Part shown: in pieces, positions 6,478 through 14,639 of the stretch
How the letters are laid out: the number at the start of each line of letters is the position of its first letter
Numbering within the stretch: position 1 is the stretch's first letter
Assembly: GCA_040903745.1 (NCBI GenBank)
Contig: JBBDUV010000100.1
Location: 15,487 to 79,486, forward strand
DNA from: M55B112 sp040903745
Lineage (GTDB): Bacteria; Bacteroidota; Bacteroidia; Bacteroidales; GCA-2748055
DNA: 64,000 nt
Direction: 5' to 3'
Notes under the pieces: generated by a model
Seen by the model: only the letters and a program-made list of their open reading frames with translations
The model's database searches: none
What the model was told of the DNA's origin: nothing
Program-made: the position numbers and the translations under genes

Positions 6478-9375
6478 TCAATTGGAATAATTCCTGAGCT
6501 TTTGAAGCAGCAGTTTTATATTAATGGGTTTTGTAATAAAATCGTTACAGCCCGCCTCCATCGCTTTGATCCGGTCATCGGCCATGGCATATGCTGTCTG
6601 GGCAATAATAACTACCTTCTTATCCATCTCCCTGATCCTTCGAACAACCTCCAGTCCGCTGATATCCGGCAGTCCGATATCCATTAAAACAATATCGGGA
6701 TTATGCAATGCAAACATATCCACTCCCTCCTGACCAGTTACAGCGAACAGCAACTCTGCAAATGTATCAGACAGTGTCTGACTAAAAATATGGCAACTCA
6801 CCGGATCATCCTCTACAACAAGGATCCTTGAGGCTCCCGGATCAATGGAAGTACGCACTTTTTCTGCAGCCTTTTCTTTACGTGTCTCCTCCAATATACA
6901 GGGAAGCTGAAATCGGAAGCATGTGCCCTTGCCGGGCTCCGACTCAAGTGTTATGTCACTGCCCATCAGTTCGAGCAGCTTTTTAACGATGGTCAGCCCG
7001 AGCCCCGTTCCCCCGTAACTGCGCGTTGCACTGTTATCGGCCTGACTAAACCGGTCGAAAATAACTTCATGCTTCTCCTCAGAAATGCCGACACCGGTAT
7101 CTTTCACAAAAAATTCAGCCTTATTCTCCCTGATTCCGCCTATTCCGAATGTAACGGATCCTTCAGAAGTAAAGCGCACTGCATTGTCGAGCAGGTTGGA
7201 GAAAATCTGTATCAGTCTGTTCTCATCGGTGTTCAACACAACCGGTTCATCAGGCATCCTAACAATCAGTTCAACCTGATTACTGCCGGAATCAGCCAGC
7301 CTCTTTCCAAAAATGGAATAGATTGTTGAAAGGGTCTCTTCAACATTAAATTGCTTCCGTTCAATTGCGGCTTTGCTTGTTTCGAGTCGTGAAATATCGA
7401 GAATATCATTGATGATCTTCAAAAGTCCACTGGCACTTTGATTGATGATTCCTGCAAATTCCTCCTTTTTCTCCCGGGTAAGGTCATCTCTCCCGGCAAT
7501 GAGGTTGGTAAACCCCAGGATACCATTGAGAGGTGTCCGGATCTCGTGGCTCATGTTGGCCAGGAAAGCCATCTTGAGCCTCTCGCTCTCCTCGGCCCGC
7601 TCCTTGGCTTCCGTCAGATCAATCAACAATCTCTTCCTCTGGGTGGTATCGGGAGCCATGGTAAGTATAATCCTTTTACCGTTCCTGAATTGTCCAAGGG
7701 GGGCAGCATGAAAGTTCCAGACCCTCTTCTCTCCATGTTTCGTTAATATTTCAAACTCATTGTTCAAAACCGGCATTTCTTCACTGAATAGCCTGTTGAA
7801 ATACAGCACCATCTCAGCAGCCTCCCCGCCAAAGGCCTTTTCGCACCAGGTTTCGACCTTCGGAATATCTCCGGGATCATACCCCGAAAAGTGTGTCCAT
7901 CCCTCGCTGACATCAATAATATTTCCATCTTCATCATATACCATAACCGGGATAGGGGCCTGAAGGATTGATTTCCGGAACCGTTCCTCGCTCCTGGCGA
8001 TCCTGTCCAGGAACATCCTCTCCCCGGTCTGGTCACGAAACACCAGCACCACCCCCATAATTTCACCTTGTTCACTGGTGATTGGCGCTCCACTGTCGGC
8101 AATGGGGGTCTCCCGCCCATCCTTCGATATCAGCAGTGTATGGTTGGCCAGGCCGACAACAACTCCTTCCCGCAAAACCTTATCGACCGGGCTCTCCACC
8201 GTGTTCCTTGTCTCCTCATTGATGATCCTGAACACCTTGTCGAGCCGTTTCCCCCTGGCCTCCCTGAGGGTCCATCCTGTGATCTGTTCAGCCACCGGGT
8301 TCAGGTACTCTACCCTCCCCTTTTTGTCGGTCGATATCACTGCATCACCAATGCTATTCAGTGTAATCTGGTAATTCTTTTGCTGCTTGTATAACTCCCT
8401 GAAGATGAATTTCTGTCGCACATTATAGAAAAATGCCATTCCGGCACCCAAAGAAAGCAGGAGAAAAACTGTCAACAGGCTCAACAGCAATATCCGGTAG
8501 CGGAGAGCTCCAAACAACTCCCTTTTATCAGTTTTCGAAACCATCATCCAACCGGTATGGGGAACATGCATCACATAACCCAACACCTTATTACCGGCAT
8601 AATCGAGCCCTTCCACCAATCCTTCACCGGGTGTATCTAAAGCCTTAACCGCAACAACGTCGGTGGCAGTAATGGGTATGCTGTACTGAAGGGCAGCTTT
8701 TTTATTGTGTTTCAGCTCGTTTAAAAACAGGATACTGTCGGCGAGAACCCTATACAACAGCGTTTCCGAGGAGTTGCTGAGCGTCGGCCATGACCGGATC
8801 AGCGGGTATAAAAAACCTGAGGGATCAAACTGAAACACGATCGCCCCGATCGCCTGGCCATCGCCACCCTTTAAAGGGGCGGTAAAATCGATACGCACCG
8901 TATCGTGAACCGGACAATTGTACAGGTCAGTGGTCAATACCGAACCGGTCCGTATTGCCCTGACAGCAGCTCTTTTCAAATCCGGGGCAACTGAATAATC
9001 CTTTCCGTCGGCAGACAAAAGTAAGTTGCCATCCACCCCAGTTATGAGAACATGTTCAAAATCATGCTCCACTTTGATAGATTGCATTATCTCTTCAACC
9101 CTTCGTATGTTTTCCTGAGCAGGGTTATCCAGCCATGCTACAAAACGGTCGACCAGGATCCTGTTGTCTGCAATCGCTCCGGCATCATTGATCTCGTCGT
9201 TGAACCAACCGGCAATCTGATCCGACTTCAACCTGGCAATCGATTCCAGCTCGCGCCCTTTTGTCTCATATGCTCTCCGTACCTCAAATTTCAGGTAGAT
9301 GTAACTAAGAATGATAATCAGTATGCCTAAGGCTGCTGCAAGACTATACCAGACTGATTTTGGGGAATTCAGCAT
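6478..9375 (-). CDS. Hybrid sensor histidine kinase with two PAS domains and a receiver
   Basis: 965 residues. Order: TM1 (about 11-29), extracytoplasmic sensor region (about 30-290), TM2 (about 293-315), PAS (about 340-455), PAS (about 465-585), HisKA with phospho-acceptor His610 in MSHEIRTPLNG, HATPase_c (about 710-835) and a C-terminal receiver with phospho-acceptor Asp899 in VLMDIGLPD. There is no DNA-binding output, so phosphate probably passes to a separate phosphotransfer protein or regulator not encoded nearby. The extracellular domain resembles Cache-type sensors; its ligand is unknown. Transcription ends against a repeat array. Confidence 0.93.
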   Translation of the reverse strand: MLNSPKSVWYSLAAALGILIIILSYIYLKFEVRRAYETKGRELESIARLKSDQIAGWFNDEINDAGAIADNRILVDRFVAWLDNPAQENIRRVEEIMQSIKVEHDFEHVLITGVDGNLLLSADGKDYSVAPDLKRAAVRAIRTGSVLTTDLYNCPVHDTVRIDFTAPLKGGDGQAIGAIVFQFDPSGFLYPLIRSWPTLSNSSETLLYRVLADSILFLNELKHNKKAALQYSIPITATDVVAVKALDTPGEGLVEGLDYAGNKVLGYVMHVPHTGWMMVSKTDKRELFGALRYRILLLSLLTVFLLLSLGAGMAFFYNVRQKFIFRELYKQQKNYQITLNSIGDAVISTDKKGRVEYLNPVAEQITGWTLREARGKRLDKVFRIINEETRNTVESPVDKVLREGVVVGLANHTLLISKDGRETPIADSGAPITSEQGEIMGVVLVFRDQTGERMFLDRIARSEERFRKSILQAPIPVMVYDEDGNIIDVSEGWTHFSGYDPGDIPKVETWCEKAFGGEAAEMVLYFNRLFSEEMPVLNNEFEILTKHGEKRVWNFHAAPLGQFRNGKRIILTMAPDTTQRKRLLIDLTEAKERAEESERLKMAFLANMSHEIRTPLNGILGFTNLIAGRDDLTREKKEEFAGIINQSASGLLKIINDILDISRLETSKAAIERKQFNVEETLSTIYSIFGKRLADSGSNQVELIVRMPDEPVVLNTDENRLIQIFSNLLDNAVRFTSEGSVTFGIGGIRENKAEFFVKDTGVGISEEKHEVIFDRFSQADNSATRSYGGTGLGLTIVKKLLELMGSDITLESEPGKGTCFRFQLPCILEETRKEKAAEKVRTSIDPGASRILVVEDDPVSCHIFSQTLSDTFAELLFAVTGQEGVDMFALHNPDIVLMDIGLPDISGLEVVRRIREMDKKVVIIAQTAYAMADDRIKAMEAGCNDFITKPINIKLLLQKLRNYSN

Positions 9376-9504
9376 TATTCATGGTTTTTGTGAAATTTAA
9401 ATATATTTCCAAAAAAAACAAAGCACAGCATCCTGCGCAATCCTATTTATAATGATTCTATCCCTCAGACCACCATCGATGTACGGCTATTCCAATGGGG
9501 CTAC

Positions 9505-9560
9505 ATTGCGCCCCGTTAGATAGGGGCGGAATGTCTATAGCAGGCGGAATGTCTGTAACG
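9505..9560. repeat. Hairpin-repeat remnant R5
   Basis: Short degenerate copy: GCCCCGTTAGATAGGGGC hairpin with an extended loop, then GGAATGTCTATAG and GGAATGTCTGTAAC. The rest of the 9376-9683 gap holds an imperfect direct repeat (GTCATTCAACCTCAA and GTCATTCACCCTCAA, about 9574-9612) and no gene. Confidence 0.75.
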
Positions 9561-9683
9561 GTCTGTACCATTCCGTCATTCAACCTCAAAAACCGGTCAT
9601 TCACCCTCAATTATTTTGCCGACCCATTCCTTCAACCTGTTTTTACATTGAAAAGAAAACAATTAAAATATACACCCAGGATC

Positions 9684-9893
9684 TTATAACTCATTGAGGA
9701 AATCTTCAGCAGATTGTAATTTGATTTTTCCTTCCTGGTGCTGTTTTACCTGTCCCAGAGAGTGTTGCAGGTCATCGACAAAGCTCTTTTGCTCATCGGA
9801 AAGCTTCTCTACTTTTTTTATCCCCAGGTTTTTAATAAGCTCCATAAAGAATGCCACCTTATTGTCAGGTATGTCGATTACAATACGTGTCAT
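9684..9893 (-). CDS. Small antitoxin-like protein without visible toxin
   Basis: 69 residues if begun at the ATG giving MTRIVIDIPDNKVAFFMELIKNLG; an upstream in-frame ATG (9917) would add eight residues. It resembles small Bacteroidota proteins usually found just upstream of RelE/ParE-type toxins. Here the next genes on the same strand are far away, so no toxin partner is visible. A helical second half (SDEQKSFVDDLQHSLGQVKQ) would be the expected toxin-binding region. Function inferred from family resemblance only. Confidence 0.6.
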   Translation of the reverse strand: MTRIVIDIPDNKVAFFMELIKNLGIKKVEKLSDEQKSFVDDLQHSLGQVKQHQEGKIKLQSAEDFLNEL

Positions 9894-10029
9894 GATGAAT
9901 AACGTTAGTTTTAACAAAAATACGATAATTCTTTATAACCTCAATTTCTGTTCCAGAATTCATTTATCGGAAATATAAATAGCTATAAAGAAAACCAAGC
10001 TATTTTCAGTCTTTGATAAGAACCGAAAC

Positions 10030-10150
10030 ACCAAGCCCCGGAGCGCAATGTCCAGCCCCAGCGGGGCGCCACGTCTGTAGCCCGAACAGCCTACATGAAA
10101 CCCCAGCCCCGGTTAGGGGCGGCATGTCTAGCCCCATATATATCGGGGAG
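10030..10150. repeat. Hairpin-repeat array R6
   Basis: Two to three units: AGCCCCAGCGGGGCG, CACGTCTGTAGCC, CAGCCTACATGAAACCCC, AGCCCCGGTTAGGGGC, GGCATGTCTAGCCCC. Lies upstream of the DUF2281-PIN pair. Confidence 0.82.
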
Positions 10151-10271
10151 TAAACCCCGAATTTATCAAGGGAACTCAAAAGATGTAAAGAGGTTAATTG
10201 ATTATTAATGAGGAATTCATTACTTTTGAAACTATCTAAAACCTCCATTATTTTGGAAAAAGATTAAGAAC

Positions 10272-10475
10272 TTGAGAACAATAAAAAACATAGAAAAAAA
10301 AATCAGCCAATTGTCACCTGGTTTAATTGATGAGTTGGATAATTATATTGATTATTTAATAAATAAGCGGATTCCAAAAAAGCCAAAGACTTTGAAACAA
10401 GATTGGGCCGGTGATTTAAAGGAGACAAGGTATACATCTATATCTTTACAAAAGAAAGCTTTGGATTGGAGATAA
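10272..10475 (+). CDS. DUF2281/VapB-like antitoxin
   Basis: 67 residues from a TTG start (MRTIKNIEKKISQLSPG). It fits the DUF2281 family: an N-terminal helix-rich region (ISQLSPGLIDELDNYIDYLI) and a charged C-terminal tail (KQDWAGDLKETRYTSISLQK), the toxin-binding part. It overlaps the following PIN-domain gene by 10 nt, the usual translationally coupled antitoxin-toxin arrangement. No ATG is available at this end of the frame, so the TTG call depends on the family-like N-terminus. Confidence 0.75.
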   Translation: MRTIKNIEKKISQLSPGLIDELDNYIDYLINKRIPKKPKTLKQDWAGDLKETRYTSISLQKKALDWR

Positions 10476-10885
10476 AATTAAAATATCTGGTTGATACAAA
10501 TATTTGGCTGGAAAGACTACTCGACCAGGAAAAGTCAGAGGTTGTTTTCAATTTTTTAAATACTGTCTCCAACAGCCAAATTTTTATTTCCGATTTTACT
10601 GTCCATTCTATCGGGGTTATTTTATCAAAGTTGAATAAACTTGACACACTTGATAAGTTTGTAAGAGATCTGTTTATAAATGGACAAATAGAACAGGTTT
10701 TTTTAAGTCCGGAAAGTATAATTGATCTTACTGCAAATATAAAGGAATTTAACCTCGATTTCGATGATGCATATCAACTAACTCTATCTCAAAAATATGA
10801 TATGACGATAGTAACTTTTGATAAAGATTTTAATGCCAAAGGAATAGTCAAACTGTCCCCTGAGGAAGTTTTAGATTCATATTAG
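10466..10885 (+). CDS. PIN-domain toxin, VapC-like
   Basis: 139 residues from a TTG overlapping the antitoxin end. PIN acidic residues are visible: Asp10 (YLVDTN), Asp in FDFDDAYQ-like context near 99-100 and TFDKDF near 118. VapC proteins are Mg-dependent ribonucleases that cut tRNA or rRNA. With the preceding DUF2281 gene it makes a complete type II module. Family firm; target unknown. Confidence 0.85.
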   Translation: MEIKLKYLVDTNIWLERLLDQEKSEVVFNFLNTVSNSQIFISDFTVHSIGVILSKLNKLDTLDKFVRDLFINGQIEQVFLSPESIIDLTANIKEFNLDFDDAYQLTLSQKYDMTIVTFDKDFNAKGIVKLSPEEVLDSY

Positions 10886-10964
10886 AAGCGTAAGGCATTA
10901 ATTGTATCGAACACTTGCTGGATTCCTCTCTTTCCCATCCCATTCTCATATTTTATTAAAGCGG

Positions 10965-11160
10965 TGCTGGAATTGCTCCTTTAGGAGCATCATGTCTAGC
11001 CCCAACCGAAGCACCAAGCTCCGTAGGAGCGTCATGCCTGTAGAAAGGCATACAGATTACCCCATCCGAAGCACCAAGCTCCGTATGAGCGTCATGCCTG
11101 TAGAAAGGCATACAGATTACCCCAACCGAAGCCAAAAAACCCCGTTAGGGGTGGCATGTA
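10965..11160. repeat. Hairpin-repeat array R7
   Basis: Includes a nearly exact tandem duplication of about 60 bp (CCGAAGCACCAAGCTCCGTA, GAGCGTCATGCCTGTAG, AAAGGCATACAGATTACCCC), then CCCCGTTAGGGGTGGCATG. The core is mutated to ATGCCTGTAG, so this copy has diverged. Confidence 0.82.
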
Positions 11161-11202
11161 ATATCTGTTTAATTTGGATCGCCTATCTTTCAACTAAATT
11201 CC

Positions 11203-11210
11203 TATCTTTG
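11203..11210 (+). promoter_or_regulatory. -7 box for the Skp-like gene
   Basis: TATCTTTG matches TAnnTTTG. A TTTG at 11173-11176 lies upstream but with a long spacing. The leader to the ATG at 11277 would be about 60 nt. Confidence 0.5.
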
Positions 11211-11276
11211 TAGCCGAAAAAATACAAACCACACAACGAACTTGTTAACTTACTAAATATTAAAGAATTCACACAG

Positions 11277-11906
11277 ATGAAAAACATCAATTACATCATT
11301 AACGGGATTTTGGCTGTGGCAGTGATCGTGCTTTTCGTACTTCAGTTCAACGGAAAAAGTACCGGGGAGCCATCAGAAACCTCAAAACCTTCCGGATCGT
11401 CAGTTGAACAAGCGGAAAATGCCATCCCGGCCGGGGAGGTAGCGATCGCCTATTTTGATATCGACAGTGTGATGGCCAACTGGACCCTCTATGCAGATGT
11501 TCAGGAGAAACTTGCCGCGAAACAGCGTCAGCTCGAATCTGATTTCGAAAGCAAATCGCAAAGCTTCATGAAGCGGGTTGAAGATGCCCAGTACAAGATA
11601 CAGCGCCAATTGGTAACACGTGCGGAGGCAGAGCAATTGCAACAGCAGCTGGCCACCGAGGAGCAGAACCTGATGGGTCTGCAGAACAACTATTCAACGG
11701 AGCTTCAGGAAGAGGCCGTTGTGCGGAACCGACAGATGATCGACAATATTGAAAAGTATGTGGAGGAGTATAACAGGGACAAAGGGTACAGCTTTATCTT
11801 CAGCTACTCATTCGGTGGTAACCTGATGTACGGTGACAAAGCCTATAACATCACACAGCAGATCATCAGAGGGATCAACGAAGCCTATCCCGCTGAAACA
11901 GAATAG
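11277..11906 (+). CDS. OmpH/Skp-family periplasmic chaperone-like protein
   Basis: 209 residues. A hydrophobic N-terminal segment (about 5-23) serves as anchor or signal, followed by a Ser/Pro-rich linker and the OmpH domain: an opening strand (AIAYFDIDSVMANW), a long Gln/Glu-rich coiled coil (about 80-160) and a C-terminal strand region (YSFIFSYSFGGNLMYGD). Skp-type proteins hold unfolded outer-membrane proteins in the periplasm. The next gene starts 3 bp after the stop, so the two are probably co-transcribed. Confidence 0.88.
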   Translation: MKNINYIINGILAVAVIVLFVLQFNGKSTGEPSETSKPSGSSVEQAENAIPAGEVAIAYFDIDSVMANWTLYADVQEKLAAKQRQLESDFESKSQSFMKRVEDAQYKIQRQLVTRAEAEQLQQQLATEEQNLMGLQNNYSTELQEEAVVRNRQMIDNIEKYVEEYNRDKGYSFIFSYSFGGNLMYGDKAYNITQQIIRGINEAYPAETE

Positions 11907-11909
11907 CCA

Positions 11910-14357
11910 ATGGGCTCTGCAGATGCATACGATGCATACCTGCAAAAACATGCGATCAGGGGTCAGCTGATTTCAGAAACTCCTGATCCACAACTACATA
12001 CTATTATTGCCATACCGGCAACCAACGAATCCGGGCTCACCACGTGCCTGGATTCGCTGTTTAAATGCGATCCCCCGGTACTGCCTGCCGAGGTGGTTGT
12101 GCTGATCAATTCGGCCAGGAACAGCAGTGAGGAGATCGTGGAAACGAACCGGCGGGGCTATGAGGAGGTTCGGAAGTGGATAAGACTCAATCAAATGTCG
12201 CAGAACCGGGTGGAGCAGAACCGGGTGGAGAAGGACCGGGTGGAGAAGAATCAGGCGGAGCGTAACTGCTCAGAGGAGTATCTAATAGAACGGAATGAGG
12301 CCACATCGCATCAACATCAGCAGGACAAAAACCAGGATTCAGATCAGTATAATATTTCGCACCACGGTGAAGCCATATCAAAGCCACAGGAAAAATTAAA
12401 GTTTCACGTGGTGCTGGTGGAGGATCTGCCGGATAAGCATTTTGGGGCCGGACTGGCACGAAAGCTGGTGATGGATGAGACGGTGCGAAGGTTGGCATGG
12501 GCTTCGGAGAGGAGGAGGCTGGGGGATGAACAGACCGGCCGGGATGTTGAAGATCGGGGTGAAGCAGATGAAGTAACAACAGGTAAAGTCGATGCTGGAG
12601 TGACTGGTGGAAAAGAAAATGGTTCGACAAGCAGATTGGGTTCCGGAACGGATGCCGGGCAGAGCAGGGAAGAAGTATATATCCAAAAAAGTGCAATTGG
12701 AGACGGGATTATTATTTCACTGGATGCAGATACGGTGGTACGGCGCGATTACCTGCGGGAGGTGGAGAAATTTTTTGAAGGATCGCCGGAGATGGAGGGC
12801 TGCTCGATCAGCTTTGCTCATCCGCTGAATCAGCAGGAATACAACCGCCTTTTCTACAAACCAAGCGACCTGTCAGCTACCCCATCGAAAAAGCCCCGAT
12901 CTGACCAACAACTGTCAGCCGATCATATTTCCCGGGATAACGACTACATGAACCAACACTCCCCTACCGACTCCCAGCAACCCGGGGGATCGTCACCGCT
13001 GCACACACCTGTTGGAAAAAAAATTCCCACCAGTCAGTTCGCAGCACCTCTGCCTTCCGAAAACTTTCCTCCCTCCGTTTTTGATGCGGTAACCAACTAC
13101 GAGTTGCACCAACGCTATTACCTGCAAGCAGTGCGGTATACCGGGTACCCCTATGCCTGTCATACCGTGGGATCGTGTTTTGCTGTACGGGCGGAATCCT
13201 ATTGCCGTATGGGCGGTATGAGCCGGCGCAAAGCGGGTGAGGATTTTTATTTCATCCAGAAGATTGCAATGCATGGACGGTACGGTGAGTGTCGAACCAC
13301 CCGGGTCTACCCCTCTCCCCGACCGTCAGACAGGGTCCCGTTTGGGACCGGACCGGATATCAGCAGACAGATAGATGGTGGTGGTGAGTTGGATGCTTCT
13401 GCGAAGCACCCCAACGCCAGGGGCCGTGATGGGACCGGACCGGATATCAGGCAATCTGACAGTAGTGGGTTGGATGCTTCTGTGAAGCACCCTAACGACA
13501 GGGGCCGTGATGGGACCGGACCGGATAAAGAGCAGCCTGCAGTTAGTGGACTATCAGATGCTTCCGTTAAGCAGCTGCCCCCCTATTTTACATACCATCC
13601 GGAGCTGTTTGAACATCTTAGAAAGTTCTTTGCACTGATTCCCCGGCTCTACCGGTTGAATGATCCGGCGTTAATAGGTGGACCAAAAGAAGCTACGGGA
13701 AATGATGCTGAGGCGGAAAAAGAAGCCGATTCCCCTGACAGGACAAAAAGAGAAGCTCCGGACAATAATCTTGCGGCGGTAACAGACAACGATCCCCCGG
13801 CAGGACCGGTAAATGACCAGGCAGCGGTGCTGGAGGGCGTTCCCACGGTATTAAGACAGTATTTGGAGGCGAGCCGGTTTTGGGAAGAACTGGGGGAGAT
13901 CCGCAAGAACACGGCGTCGGAGAAGGCGTTCAGGAAACGGTTTTTCGGGAAGTTCAATATGTTTTGGATTTTGAAGTACCTCCATTATGCGGAGGAGCAT
14001 GGGACGCAGAAGTGTGGAGCAGAGATGCAGGGAACGAAAATGCAGGAAACGAAAATGCAGAAAACGAAAATGCAGGGAACGAAAATGCAGGAAACGGAGA
14101 TGCAGGGGGCAGTGAATCATGGGGTAAAGAAGATGGAGGTGACGGCAGCGGCGGGGAGAATGCTGGAAATGTGGGGGAAAAGCAACCTCAACAAGGGGAA
14201 GGGCTCCTCGAACAGAGAAGGCAGCTTTCCATCCGGAGTAAGTGAATCCCCGACCAGAGAAGGTGGCTCTCCAACTGGAGAAGGTGAATCCACGAACAGA
14301 GAAAGAAGCGTTTCAACCCGGAAGATGCTGTTGTTCTACAGAAAATATTTTGGGTAA
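11910..14357 (+). CDS. GT2-like glycosyltransferase enlarged by multiple low-complexity insertions
   Basis: 815 residues. A GT2-type core can be read in pieces: HTIIAIPATNESGLTTCLDSL at the N-terminus, FHVVLVEDLPDKHFGAGLARK, the DxD-like ISLDADTVV, YRYTGYPYACHTVGS-like acceptor region, KAGEDFYFIQK, and a helical C-terminal part. Relatives are roughly half this length. Between core blocks lie hydrophilic inserts: tandem NRVEQ/NRVEK units (15 bp each, 12204-12263), a Gly/Glu/Asp-rich block before DADTVV, a Ser/Pro/Gln block near residue 330, three copies of a 27-29-residue unit (GRDGTGPD..., about 13345-13570), an acidic block near 600 and six MQGTK-like units (14025-14114). The frame stays open throughout. 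Confidence 0.8.
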   Translation: MGSADAYDAYLQKHAIRGQLISETPDPQLHTIIAIPATNESGLTTCLDSLFKCDPPVLPAEVVVLINSARNSSEEIVETNRRGYEEVRKWIRLNQMSQNRVEQNRVEKDRVEKNQAERNCSEEYLIERNEATSHQHQQDKNQDSDQYNISHHGEAISKPQEKLKFHVVLVEDLPDKHFGAGLARKLVMDETVRRLAWASERRRLGDEQTGRDVEDRGEADEVTTGKVDAGVTGGKENGSTSRLGSGTDAGQSREEVYIQKSAIGDGIIISLDADTVVRRDYLREVEKFFEGSPEMEGCSISFAHPLNQQEYNRLFYKPSDLSATPSKKPRSDQQLSADHISRDNDYMNQHSPTDSQQPGGSSPLHTPVGKKIPTSQFAAPLPSENFPPSVFDAVTNYELHQRYYLQAVRYTGYPYACHTVGSCFAVRAESYCRMGGMSRRKAGEDFYFIQKIAMHGRYGECRTTRVYPSPRPSDRVPFGTGPDISRQIDGGGELDASAKHPNARGRDGTGPDIRQSDSSGLDASVKHPNDRGRDGTGPDKEQPAVSGLSDASVKQLPPYFTYHPELFEHLRKFFALIPRLYRLNDPALIGGPKEATGNDAEAEKEADSPDRTKREAPDNNLAAVTDNDPPAGPVNDQAAVLEGVPTVLRQYLEASRFWEELGEIRKNTASEKAFRKRFFGKFNMFWILKYLHYAEEHGTQKCGAEMQGTKMQETKMQKTKMQGTKMQETEMQGAVNHGVKKMEVTAAAGRMLEMWGKSNLNKGKGSSNREGSFPSGVSESPTREGGSPTGEGESTNRERSVSTRKMLLFYRKYFG

Positions 14358-14473
14358 GCCGGTCATCCCGTTGAGTGACCTCTCCACGGCCCTCTCGAGC
14401 GATCCCCCGGTATGATCGACATCCCGCGCCCTAAAACTCCCGGAAACCTGCAAGAAGGTGTTATAGAATATGT

Positions 14474-14503
14474 TTTCCGTGGCCTTTTAACCCACTATCT
14501 TTG
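14474..14503 (+). promoter_or_regulatory. Promoter for pruA
   Basis: TATCTTTG (14496-14503) with TTTC about 18 bp upstream (14474-14477), matching the Bacteroidota primary-sigma layout. The leader to the pruA ATG is about 130 nt and holds no convincing gene. Confidence 0.5.
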
Positions 14504-14639
14504 TGATGAAAAGCGGGGTGGAAAAGTTACGGATAATCGGGTTGAATATCGAATGAACTGCAAGAAGAGGTTGGCCGGGGAAAGTGGAAAAAGAAAAGAG
14601 AAAAGTGGAAGAATATTATAAACATTAAAACGATACAAT

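Noticed and set aside
10006..10248. 80-codon frame on the minus strand before the DUF2281 gene
   Set aside because: Most of it is repeat-derived and the remainder has no family resemblance.
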